Positions 1 to 7,664 of a stretch of 11,278 bases of DNA are shown in pieces. Both the position numbers and the translations under genes were made by a program. Location of the stretch: positions 1 through 11,278 of the forward strand of contig JAOXYB010054779.1 of NCBI GenBank assembly GCA_028565635.1, given 5' to 3'. The notes under the pieces are model-generated. The model saw nothing but the letters and a program-made list of their open reading frames with translations, made no database searches and was not told the origin of the DNA. This DNA is from Phoronis ovalis (Eukaryota > Phoronida > Phoronidae). Each line of letters begins with the position of its first letter. Positions within the stretch are counted from its first letter, which is position 1.

Positions 1-543
1 AATCTGTTTATTCTAAATGTTTCATTGGATCAATTTATTGAAAATCTGAAGTGGATTTTTTCAAGTTACCGTTCTTCTGTGCTAGCTCCAGTATAAAGAG
101 ACTTATATTAGAGTTAAAGGGCAGTTTCTTACATACATGAACTGGCTAACCAAGGTCAATGCGATTAAACTACAGTCTATATTAATGAAAAAACTCTGAT
201 ATCAGGATGAGAATAATGCAGATTCATTATATCTGTTTCTGATGTTGATGACATTTATATAATTATATAATTATGATGAAATAAGAAACAATTCAGATGC
301 TAGTTCAAATTCTAGCCTAGGATATATGTGTCGACTTTCATTTGGTCAATCTGTTTTTCAACAAGTGATGCGTACATCTTAGAATCATGACAACATTTGA
401 ATAGCATTTCGCTGAATTACAATTTGACGGAGATCGACCAGTACGGATGATGAGCTTGAATTCTTGTGGTGCACAAATACATCTCCACGGATATTTATTC
501 AGTTTTGTATAAATTTATGTAAATTCTCAGCTACAAACAGTGT
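1..543 (+). other. Possible 3' end/3'UTR of an upstream gene
   Basis: Frame 1 is open from the window edge to TAA at 94-96 (31 codons, no recognised family), followed by several hundred bases without an ORF and then two AATAAA signals. This is compatible with a terminal exon and 3'UTR on the + strand. A 31-codon open stretch is weak evidence, and I do not recognise the peptide. Confidence 0.2.
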
Positions 544-549
544 AATAAA
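544..549 (+). terminator. Candidate poly(A) signal AATAAA
   Basis: AATAAA is followed within about 30 bases by a T/G-rich stretch (tctttattgttgctatgtt), the usual layout of a cleavage site with its downstream element. AATAAA is frequent by chance in AT-rich DNA, so this is only a candidate. Confidence 0.3.
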
Positions 550-779
550 ATAATTTGCTCTCTTTATTGTTGCTATGTTATCGACTGTTTTTAAAGTTTA
601 GAAATATAATTATATTGTTTTATTTTACTTTGTGTACTTTTAATATTTAACTAACTATTTTTGACAAAATATGTGTCTGGTTCTAAAATAGAAGCCACGA
701 GCTTTATCGTTTAGTGCCTGATTGAAATTTCTGTATGTGGGCCGTGCGCGATGTAGTATCAATGTATTTTCATAATTAA

Positions 780-785
780 AATAAA
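780..785 (+). terminator. Candidate poly(A) signal AATAAA (stronger context)
   Basis: AATAAA is followed about 15 bases later by CAACAA, a possible cleavage point, and then the T-rich tract ttcgtttttattg. It would close a + strand gene entering from the left edge. It lies 55 bases before a full CRE (840-847). Confidence 0.33.
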
Positions 786-839
786 GAACTTTTCAACAAG
801 GAATTTCGTTTTTATTGCAAAAAATAGTTTACTTTATTG

Positions 840-847
840 TGACGTCA
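840..847. promoter_or_regulatory. Full palindromic CRE, TGACGTCA
   Basis: This is an exact 8-bp CREB/ATF site, one of two in the window (the other is at 11187-11194). No core promoter elements or ORF stand next to it, so function is unproven. Confidence 0.35.
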
Positions 848-849
848 GT

Positions 850-1429
850 CTTAAAAATTAGTGGAAATCACGTTTTTAATATATTCGTTAAATTTAATTA
901 AGCTAGTCTTACATGTATGTATGAATAAATGTTTTTGAGAATTTGCAAGCGACCCTAGTTGTAATTGCGAGCGTATATAGTAATTTGAGTGAATACTCGG
1001 GTATCTATTCAAACAACAAAAAATATTTAAAATATCCTCGAGACACCGTTAAAATTTTCATTCAAGGACAAAAGGTTAAAAATCATTAAACTTAACAGCC
1101 TAGAAACATGATATTTGGGGGTTTACTTTTGCTGAAAGTTACCGGACGCTATATGCCCCAACTCAGCATAAAAGTACCAAAAACATTCTACGATGCATGT
1201 CTTTTCTAACTACATTTGTATTACCGATCAATTTTCAGGGTGACTAGAAATTGCTTTTTAATATAAATTGTGTGTAGGTTTAGAATTATAAAGTTTAATA
1301 TTAAGTCATGAAAATATGAAACACGCCTAACGTAACAGATGCAACTTTTAAACATAAAAATAAAGAAAAGCAAAAGGTTTAGATTATGATTAGCCAACGT
1401 AATTTATGCAAAAATGTGTGTACTTTAAG
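850..1429. other. Intergenic stretch, no gene seen
   Basis: AT-rich unique-looking sequence that retains CpG. All frames are broken by frequent stops. I see no repeat or RNA gene. Confidence 0.5.
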
Positions 1430-1692
1430 GATACGACCGCATTTTGTCTATGGGGCGACCCAGGATCGGTTTGCACTTAATATTTTTATTACATCTTCTT
1501 TTGTGGTGTATTCCGGCAAAAATCCTGCGAGCTATAAATATAACATTATTTGATTTAAGTCCAGAGGTTAATGGTGCATCGAACACTGCATTTGCATATT
1601 TTTATTTACTTCCGTTCGTGAACGTACTGTGCACCTTTATTCTTTTGAATCAGTATAAAGATGATATGAATAAATCTTTCTTTGTCTATTAG
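1430..1692 (+). CDS. Possible terminal exon or remnant of a rhodopsin-class GPCR (TM6-TM7-helix 8)
   Basis: The frame runs from a possible acceptor (tttaag|g, AG at 1428-1429) to TAG at 1690-1692. The first ATG is at 1450 and gives 80 residues. It holds two hydrophobic segments. Residues 8-29 contain LLLWCIP followed by AKILRAINI, like the CWxP of TM6 and the start of extracellular loop 3. Residues 47-66 contain LPFVN, and residues 67-78 resemble helix 8, ending KSFF. The spacing from the TM6 proline (P22) to the expected NPxxY position (T62-F63) is about 41 residues, within the class range, but NPxxY is replaced by TFILL. Upstream frames are closed by several stops, so TM1-5 would need earlier exons that I cannot see. 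It may be a divergent receptor's last exon, a pseudogene piece, or chance hydrophobic translation of AT-rich DNA. Confidence 0.27.
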
Positions 1693-2145
1693 CATTTGAG
1701 TATTGTTGTTTGCTATTATTTCAACATTTATAACAGCAAATTAATAGTTTTTAGCAATTAAATTGATATACGTATAATTGACTTTTACCGGTCCCTTCAA
1801 TAGAAGCATCATAAATTTAAATTATAAATATTAGCTGCAAAGCTACAGCTTCATAATGAATCAGTACTTTAGGTTATTTAAGTGTATATACGTCTGCTTG
1901 GAAAAAAAATTAGCAAACGATACAAAAACTTACTTACTATATCATTTTCAAAGTTAGCTGTATATGTTTTCTTTAAAATCATTGTATCTAATTGTAAATG
2001 TATAAGGTACAGTACATTAAATTGGACACATGCTGCACTGCTCTTCAAAGAATGATTGGCGATGTTTGGGGAAGTGAATGATGATATGCCTAGTGCGTGT
2101 TAGTTTAATTTAATATCCTTATAAAAATCGAAAATAGAAACGAAA
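1693..2145. other. Intergenic stretch, no gene seen
   Basis: AT-rich and stop-rich in all frames. An ATTAAA at 1757-1762 could serve as a poly(A) signal for the GPCR-like frame ending at 1692, but nothing else supports it. Confidence 0.45.
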
Positions 2146-2288
2146 ATTTGACAATGTTTAAGCCGTAACTTTATTTCTCTGACCGAATTAACAGAAGCTT
2201 TATTATATTAAAAGTTCCTATTAAATACCAGAGCAGAGACGTTACTTTCTGTTAAACTTACGGTTTATTTAAGCATACATTGTCAAAT
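2146..2288. mobile_element. MITE-like element with imperfect terminal inverted repeats
   Basis: The ends are exact 12-bp inverted repeats: ATTTGACAATGT at 2146-2157 and its complement at 2277-2288. A second paired block lies inside: CCGTAACTTTA (2163-2173) matches the complement of 2253-2263 with one mismatch. The arms differ by small indels, as in a decayed non-autonomous DNA transposon of about 143 bp. No coding capacity and no clear target-site duplication are visible, so the family cannot be named and the exact ends are uncertain. Confidence 0.45.
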
Positions 2289-2917
2289 ATGTAGTAATAC
2301 ATTTAAATAATGAAATACCGGAGTTTTCTGTAAACAAGTACCCTCCAAAAAAACGCCTTATCATAATTAGAACCATTCTATTTATAAGGCTATATTCACA
2401 CGGTGTGTTTTCAAAAATACCCGTATTTTCGCTTTTTTTTTATTAATTTTTGATTTAAAAAAAATTATGGTTAGAATACCCATGAATAAATATCTTTGCG
2501 GCTCTTTTAATGCATTTGTATTAGCATACTACAAGGTCTGAATCGTGCCTCCAATCCCACTACACTGAGTTTTTTTCCTTACCAGTGACCTCAATTAATA
2601 TTTCCTCATTTAAAAAAAAATGTAGTGCGTAGAGGTTGTTTTGTGGTTGTTTCAGGTATGAACTAATTAAACACTCGTGGATTGTAATCAACCACGTACC
2701 GGGCCACGTACCCAGTCATAAGACCAACTCTGATGGGAGTATGTTAATTGGTTATATGGGGTTGTCTGGCTTAGTTTTACATTTTATTTCAAAATAAGTG
2801 TTTTCCTACAAATAGACACTTTTCGAAAGATCATTCCTTCTGAAAATTCACAAAAGCGATCAATATCCGATAGATTTCACTGCTCTCTCTATCAATAAAT
2901 GCCTGAAACAGAACTCG
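2289..2917. other. Intergenic stretch, no gene seen
   Basis: No supportable ORF. It contains a short direct repeat CCACGTACC (2692-2700 and 2704-2712) within a small imperfect dyad (CGTGG at 2676-2680 against CCACG at 2692-2696), and several A/T homopolymer tracts. Confidence 0.45.
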
Positions 2918-2938
2918 TAGCGACTCCCAGTGTCGCTA
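2918..2938. repeat. Small perfect stem-loop TAGCGAC / GTCGCTA
   Basis: A 7-bp perfect stem (2918-2924 with 2932-2938) closes a 7-base loop. It lies about 90 bases before the larger foldback at 3025. It is short enough to be chance. Confidence 0.35.
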
Positions 2939-3024
2939 ACATCATCAACAAACTTTATTTCCTAGTAATCATTTATAAACATTTTATCAAAGGCTTACAT
3001 CTACTGCAGTTTTCTCTTTTTATA

Positions 3025-3102
3025 GTCTGAATAAATCCACCTGTTAGTGTTCCGTATCTTCTTGAGAAGGCACGGAACATTAACAGATGAATTTATTCAG
3101 AC
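3025..3102. repeat. 78-nt foldback hairpin, 31-bp stem
   Basis: The left arm 3025-3055 (GTCTGAATAAAT...GTTCCGT) pairs with 3072-3102 (ACGGAAC...ATTTATTCAGAC) at 28 of 31 positions. All three differences are transitions, and one of them is a G-T wobble. The 16-base loop itself can pair CTTCT with AGAAG. The stretch CTTTTT occurs just outside both arms (3016-3021 and 3106-3111), which might be a target duplication. It could be a foldback transposon relic or a small-RNA precursor. The sequence alone does not decide. Confidence 0.7.
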
Positions 3103-3112
3103 GCCCTTTTTT

Positions 3113-3135
3113 GGACACTGCCGTTGCGGACACTG
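3113..3135 (+). repeat. Short direct repeat GGACACTG x2
   Basis: GGACACTG at 3113-3120 and 3128-3135 starts about 10 bases after the foldback hairpin. It is noted because it may belong to the same element; otherwise it is minor. Confidence 0.35.
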
Positions 3136-3401
3136 TGCTAATTTGGAATCAGGTTAAGGCTATATGTAAATAATAATAAAAATCTGGAAAATCAGTTTAC
3201 TCCCTGAATATTAATGACAACACCAAAACAGTAACCAACTGAGTGAACTTGAATAACAAACTGAAAAACACCATAATAGGAATTTAATAATAATTTAGCT
3301 TCAAATGTTTACCCAAATGACCCAAGACTTCTGAATTATCTCTAAATGACATGAGAGCCTCATTTTTATAAGTTTCACACAATTTAGAGATTTCGACATC
3401 T

Positions 3402-3605
3402 TGACCTCAGATGACTAGTAACTCCAAGGTCAAATAAAAATCTGACCTTTTAGCACTTAAATAGCCTCAAAGGTCATCAAAATGACCTTGTGTAACCTAT
3501 AACATTTTATTTGGATCCCAGGATTTGGAAGTTTTGAATAATTGCAAATTTTAATAAACCTTTGACCTCTAAGTGACCTTTTGATCTCAAGATCATCAAT
3601 GACCC
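3402..3605. repeat. AGGTCA/TGACCT half-site-rich repeat
   Basis: Six exact half-sites of the nuclear-receptor core lie at 3402, 3427, 3443, 3471, 3483, 3563 and 3574 once the paired sites are counted separately (seven in total), with degenerate copies (TGATCT, AGATCA, TGACCC) after them. Two pairs have defined geometry: AGGTCA-6-TGACCT (3471-3488) and TGACCT-5-TGACCT, a DR5 (3563-3579). CCAAGGTCA at 3424-3432 resembles a monomeric extended half-site. Fewer than one exact copy would be expected by chance in this length. A decayed tandem repeat rich in this hexamer is the simplest explanation; regulatory use is possible but unproven. Confidence 0.6.
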
Positions 3606-3621
3606 ATCCCAGGGATGTCAT
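3599..3621. repeat. Imperfect palindrome at the end of the half-site repeat
   Basis: ATGAC-CC-ATCCC (3599-3610) pairs with GGGAT-GTCAT (3612-3621) across one base, a 10-bp stem with a 2-base bulge. It may mark the terminus of the half-site-rich element. Confidence 0.4.
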
Positions 3622-4119
3622 ACCTCGGGTACCGTATCTGTGCCTCAGTCGGCTGTCTTTGAGATATAGATTGCTGAAAACTGGTAAGAAAAGTAAAGTA
3701 GAGGCCTTTCGATCAGTTGAACTTTGCTATTAGCCTGGCACATAATAATGGGGCATAATAAAAGTAGCAATCCTCACAAGCAGCAGAAGACACTGACAGT
3801 GTTTTGCATGAATAGATCGGGACATAGTGTAACAAAAATGTTACATACGTAACTCAAAAATCGGGACTCGGCACTGAATAGGCCTAATAATATATTTAGT
3901 CATATTTAAATACAGTTTTTATTCAGGAAGGCCTCCAAAATTCCAATTTTATATATTTCTATTTTCATTACTAGTAATGACTATTTCATTGATAGAGAAC
4001 TGTTATATACTAAAATGCCCGCTAAAATGCAAACTAGAATAAGAGTAAAATAAATTGTCAACAAAATTGTCAACCGTCTATCAATATATTAAAAAAGTCC
4101 TTCCTTAGCCTACCGGATT
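3622..4119. other. Intergenic stretch, no gene seen
   Basis: No ORF, RNA gene or clear repeat. Moderate CpG content compared with the right half of the window. Confidence 0.45.
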
Positions 4120-4400
4120 CAAAGTGAGCTTACAAGAGGGGAGTGTATACTTTTTGCGTGAACGGTAAATGGACTGTTTTTTCGATGGTGAAACGGTGAA
4201 AGCACAAGAAAGCAGCTGTGAAATTAGCTGGTGAATTGTAAGCTAATAGTCTCCCCTGAATAGTGAGAAACCCAATAGGTGTCGCTCTTGGACGTACGGG
4301 TCACGAATCTGGCAACCTGCTGGAATGTTGCAAAATTGAAACTCGACACTTTAATCATTTTGAAGTAAAGTAGCGCTAAAATTCACAGATCCTTTGACGG
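4120..4400 (+). promoter_or_regulatory. Candidate promoter/first non-coding exon region of the filamin gene
   Basis: This is the last CpG-retaining stretch before CpG content falls for several kilobases, and it ends at a plausible donor CGG|GTATGT (GT at 4401-4402). A non-coding exon must exist upstream of the acceptor at 7313-7314, and this region is a reasonable place for it. No clear TATA box or initiator is visible, and the assignment is inference. Confidence 0.22.
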
Positions 4401-4668
4401 GTATGTATTCCATAAAACTCACAGCCTCTTGCTATTTATTTTGTTTTGGTGCTTCTGTATAATTTTTGTAGAAATTAATTGACACTTTATTTGTTTTGAA
4501 TTGAAAACCGGTTCGCTATTTGAGGCGTGGATTGTTTCTGATTCACATTCAATTACAATAGCCAGGTATTTGCATAGATATTTGTTTACAGTTATTTTTA
4601 TTTACTATGCTAATTTAAGATCGTTCACTAATTATTAATTTCTAGAAGCAACTAGAGAAACGGTGAAA
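4190..4668 (+). repeat. Spaced direct repeat GAAACGGTGAAA x2
   Basis: The exact 12-mer occurs at 4190-4201 and 4657-4668. A related GTGAACGGTAAA lies near 4158-4170. Both copies fall in the CpG-retaining candidate promoter region. They may be a short regulatory motif or a coincidence. Confidence 0.4.
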
Positions 4669-4740
4669 TAACTACCGTGCAGAGAGTGACAACCAGCAAG
4701 TGTATTACGGGTAGGCATGTTCTGCACATGTATCTGAATT

Positions 4741-4750
4741 TATAAAAAGG
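4741..4750 (+). promoter_or_regulatory. TATA-box-like TATAAAAAGG
   Basis: It matches the TATA consensus and lies where CpG depletion begins, with a CATCTGAACC stretch about 20-30 bases downstream. In AT-rich DNA such matches are common, so support is weak. Confidence 0.18.
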
Positions 4751-5034
4751 TGGGGCGTCATCTGAACCCATTTTTAGATTAATTTATAACTATATTATTT
4801 AGTGGTTACTGGTATATTATCTAAAATATTAATGTACACACGTTTGCATGTAACTTAGATATATAATATTATGTATCCCAACCACACAGTGACACAGGTA
4901 AACTATACAGTGTAGGGAACTAGAGGGTTATAGAGGTTAGAAGAGGCGTATTGTCATTGAGCTTGGTGGCTTGGAACAAATCTCTACTTTTTTTAACCCT
5001 GGGCCACACACCCCTATCAACTTTTCTGTCAGTA

Positions 5035-5526
5035 CCCCCCCCCCGGGGTAGCCTTCAGAAAAACCTCCGTGTGCTATAATCTCACATGAAACGTAATCCC
5101 AAACAAACCCTCGCCATGCGGGAATGCAAGTTAATTATATTTGGGTGGAGGGGTTACAATGTTATATGTATACTGAATATTCATAACCAGTTACAAGGAT
5201 CCAATGTATGTTTTCGGTGCTAGAAGAATGGGGGTGGGGGTAGCACTGTCGCTTCATTTTGGTAGGGATGTGCTGCCCTGAAGTCCTAACCCTGACCCTG
5301 AAATATCCTCAGAGTTGCTAAAAAACACCTTGAAATACTAGGGGTGAAAAAATCAGAATTGAAATAAAACCCAAAACATTGAAATATGCCCAAAACATTT
5401 GCAAAGCAATCAGAAACCCCACCCTGTACTATCCCCTAACATAAAATACCCACCTGAAATATCCTAAAGAATAAAAAAAACCCTGAAGGATGACACATAA
5501 CCTTTGTATTGGCAATGCCCCCCCCC
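5035..5526 (+). repeat. Degenerate TGAAATA/AAATACCC minisatellite bounded by poly-C tracts
   Basis: TGAAATA recurs at 5299, 5331, 5360, 5380 and 5455, mixed with AAAACAT and AAATACCC/AAACCC pieces in irregular 20-32 base units. Two near-identical poly-C caps bracket the region in the same orientation: ten C then GGGG at 5035-5048, and nine C then AGGG at 5518-5530. The arrays at 9750 and 10504 have related A-rich/CCC units, and the latter ends in a similar GTGCCCCCAGG. Confidence 0.55.
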
Positions 5527-5540
5527 AGGGTTAGAAGATG

Positions 5541-7297
5541 CCAATAAACCCAGAGTGAATTGTTTTAATATATATATAGTATAAGTGAAAGACAAGAGAT
5601 ACTAAAAATATTTTCAGCTTATGCCACTGGTATATGGATTCCTTTTTCAACAAATTTTGGTATATTATGAGGTTCCCGGGATATAAAATTGGGTACCAAA
5701 ACAATATGTAATAAAATTTAGTAATAGGCTGGAGTATATTGGTATATTCCGTGCAGTTGTTGGAATCTAAATTGCTGGCAAATGAGACATGTTTAATAGT
5801 GTATTACTGGCCTACAGTGTCAGAGACACACCTCCACCAAAAATATATCAAAGAACTCTTCGGTTTTATAAGTAATTCATTTTATTGGTATATTGTATGT
5901 ACATGCTGGTGATAGTTGGATTATCTGGACATCGTTTATTGGTGAATGGTGATCTGCAAGAAATATATGTCCCCTTCATATAATATATAGACAATTCAAG
6001 TAGGCTTATTTTTAATTAATCTAATTCATGCTAATTCATTATGACCTCTGTCAGGTAGGTCACTAGGTGAGTTCACAATAGTCTATTGTTCAGGTTGAAC
6101 ATAGCTACTGAACCATTTATTGGTAATATGTATATAGGATTATTATGTCTGTATTAGCAATTTATTCAGTTGTCTGTCAATTGTAAACATTTGAGTTAAC
6201 AGTCATAAACACCTTGCCAGATTTATATATACCTCCTACAATAGTAAATTGGGTGTGGGACACTGACAGTATATCACTACATTCTCTTACTAGCTATAAA
6301 ATTATTCAGAATACTTATTGTCATTTTTTTAGCATTGTCTATAGTGGCAGTAAAGTTGAAGGTATTATCTAGTATGATTTTTCTGTTATTGTGTTCTGAA
6401 TGCAGACATTTGCAGAGATACATATTTTGCAGATTTAACATATTTTACAGCATTGTGTAATATGAAGTTTGAACATGTTTTAGCTATAAATTTTAAAGGC
6501 AAACAATTAACTATGATAGTTATATAATAACAATATGCATTGATAATTGGTTTGCTATTGGACCCAGCTTGAGTGTATTTACTGAACTTTTGATCTGAGG
6601 TATCTTTGGAATTGTTTAATGAAGGTTGAACTGGACCTGCAACATATTTTTACAATTTATTTTAATTTATTAAGTTGATTGTATGGTTGACTACAACTTA
6701 AGGTATAGCAGAATCACCATAAAAACTAGAATGTGCCTGTAGGCTTTTGTAGTTTTGTATATAAAGCATGTTTTGTATACCTGTGACTAAAGGTATAATG
6801 CTTACTATTTATGTAAGCAAACTTTTCAAAAGAAAATTTAGCATCCTGGTTCACACAATTTTTTTCAAAAAAGTTCATGCAATGTACATATATACCAGAA
6901 TATCTAAAAAGAAGAAAGAGATTCATTTTTTCGGAGAATGATTAGGAAGCTACTTGGCTGTTTTGTATACTCGTGTAATTTCATAGAAGTATCAGGCATG
7001 CTATGAATCGTATAAATGTTGTCATTTACCTATTGATGCACATTTTATTGTTGCTGCTGTAGAAAATAATGTGCACCGCTTTTCCTAATTCCCTTAATTT
7101 GGCATTTTGTCTTGTATTAATCGTAATCATGTAAAGATATCAAAAATATACGTTAATTTAGGCAAACAAAGAACAGAAACTTAAAGTTTTCAAGAATGTC
7201 CTCATCAGTGTTAGATCTCTGTGAGTTTTTTTTATTTCCATAATTAAACTTTTGCCAAAACTGAATGAAATTCATGGAGATAAACAGTTTCAATATA
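5541..7297 (+). other. Presumed 5' intron of the filamin gene; no gene seen
   Basis: This stretch before the exon acceptor holds no supportable ORF and is strongly CpG-depleted, with no CpG between 5935 and 6931. A short motif TGGTATATT/TTGGTATATT recurs near 5658, 5738 and 5886 (also 4809). Intron status rests on the acceptor at 7313-7314. How far left the intron reaches is not known. Confidence 0.5.
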
Positions 7298-7314
7298 ATA
7301 CCTTTTTGTTTCAG
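7298..7314 (+). other. Splice acceptor of the filamin exon
   Basis: The run taatacctttttgtttcag is a textbook polypyrimidine tract plus CAG, ending at AG 7313-7314. It lies just ahead of the short leader and strong Kozak start, which implies an intron upstream and a non-coding first exon elsewhere. Confidence 0.75.
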
Positions 7315-7333
7315 TTCTCATTTTCCTTAAGCC
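7315..7333 (+). other. 5'UTR part of the filamin exon
   Basis: These 19 bases lie between the splice acceptor and the start codon. They contain the in-frame TAA that closes the reading frame upstream of ATG 7334, so protein coding cannot extend into an earlier exon in this frame. At least one non-coding upstream exon is therefore implied if the acceptor is real. Confidence 0.7.
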
Positions 7334-7658
7334 ATGGTAGACATAGGTGACCGTGCCAGGTCCCGAGAAGGCCATGCTGCCATGAGCATGCGTGGCGGTG
7401 ATGACAGGTGGATTCAAATTCAACAAAATACGTTCGTCAATTGGGTGAATGAACAACTTCGCGAAGTTGGCGAGTCTGTTGAAGATGTTACGGAAGATTT
7501 TGATAATGGCATAAAGTTGTGTTTGCTCATGGAACATCTCCGAGGAAAGAAAGTTGGAAGAGTGATAAAAAAACCTATAAACCAACATCAGTGGTTGGAA
7601 AATGTCACCCTAGCTCTAAGAGCCATGCAAGCTGATAATATAAAACTTGTAAATATTG
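7334..7658 (+). CDS. N-terminal coding exon of a filamin-family actin cross-linker (jitterbug/FLN-2-like), start of CH1 domain
   Basis: Filamins cross-link actin through an N-terminal pair of calponin-homology domains followed by many Ig-like repeats. Seen here are 108 codons plus one base of the next. Residues 1-22 are a charged leader. The CH1 domain starts near D23-W26. The first actin-binding helix lies at about 30-42 (QQNTFVNWVNEQL), the acidic turn and DNGIKLCLLMEHL at about 55-69, then NQHQWLENVTLAL at 83-95 and DNIKLVNIG at 101-109. As I know the family, NQHQ-LENV and KLVNIG fit the jitterbug/FLN-2 class better than vertebrate FLNA-C, which has KLVSID. The ATG at 7334 is preceded in frame by TAA (7328-7330) and sits in gccATGG context, so the start is well fixed. 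The exon ends in phase 1, splitting the codon of G109. The rest of CH1, CH2 and the Ig repeats lie beyond the window. Other CH proteins (alpha-actinin, spectrin) match less well. Confidence 0.88.
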
Positions 7659-7664
7659 GTAAGT
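7657..7664 (+). other. Splice donor of the filamin exon (TG|GTAAGT)
   Basis: GTAAGT at 7659-7664 follows the last base of the KLVNI-G sequence, exactly where CH1 homology stops. Reading past it gives only eight unrelated residues, then TAA at 7688-7690. Retention of the intron would therefore make a truncated CH1 fragment of 118 residues. Confidence 0.88.

Noticed and set aside
298-323. GTTCAAATTCTAGCC, resembling a tRNA T-arm/B box
   Set aside because: The loop is 8 rather than 7 bases, no A box lies upstream and no cloverleaf can be drawn.
2676-2712. Small dyad and direct repeats around CCACGTACC
   Set aside because: Stem is short with a bulge; no element boundaries or function visible.
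4276-4286. AGGTGTCGCTC, a near CTCF core in the candidate promoter region
   Set aside because: One mismatch at the invariant GGCGC core makes it too weak to call.
5229-5242. GGGGGTGGGGG, possible G-quadruplex
   Set aside because: Only two long G runs are present, not the four needed.
6087-6101. TGTTCA-3-TGAACA dyad resembling a steroid-receptor element
   Set aside because: The half-sites are in the everted orientation relative to the consensus, and the site is isolated in AT-rich intron; likely chance.
6726-6926. Minus-strand open frame of 66 codons
   Set aside because: AT-rich chance frame in the CpG-free intron segment; no motif.
7244-7588. Minus-strand open frame opposite the filamin exon
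   Set aside because: Shadow of the real + strand CH1 exon, crossing its acceptor; no family similarity.
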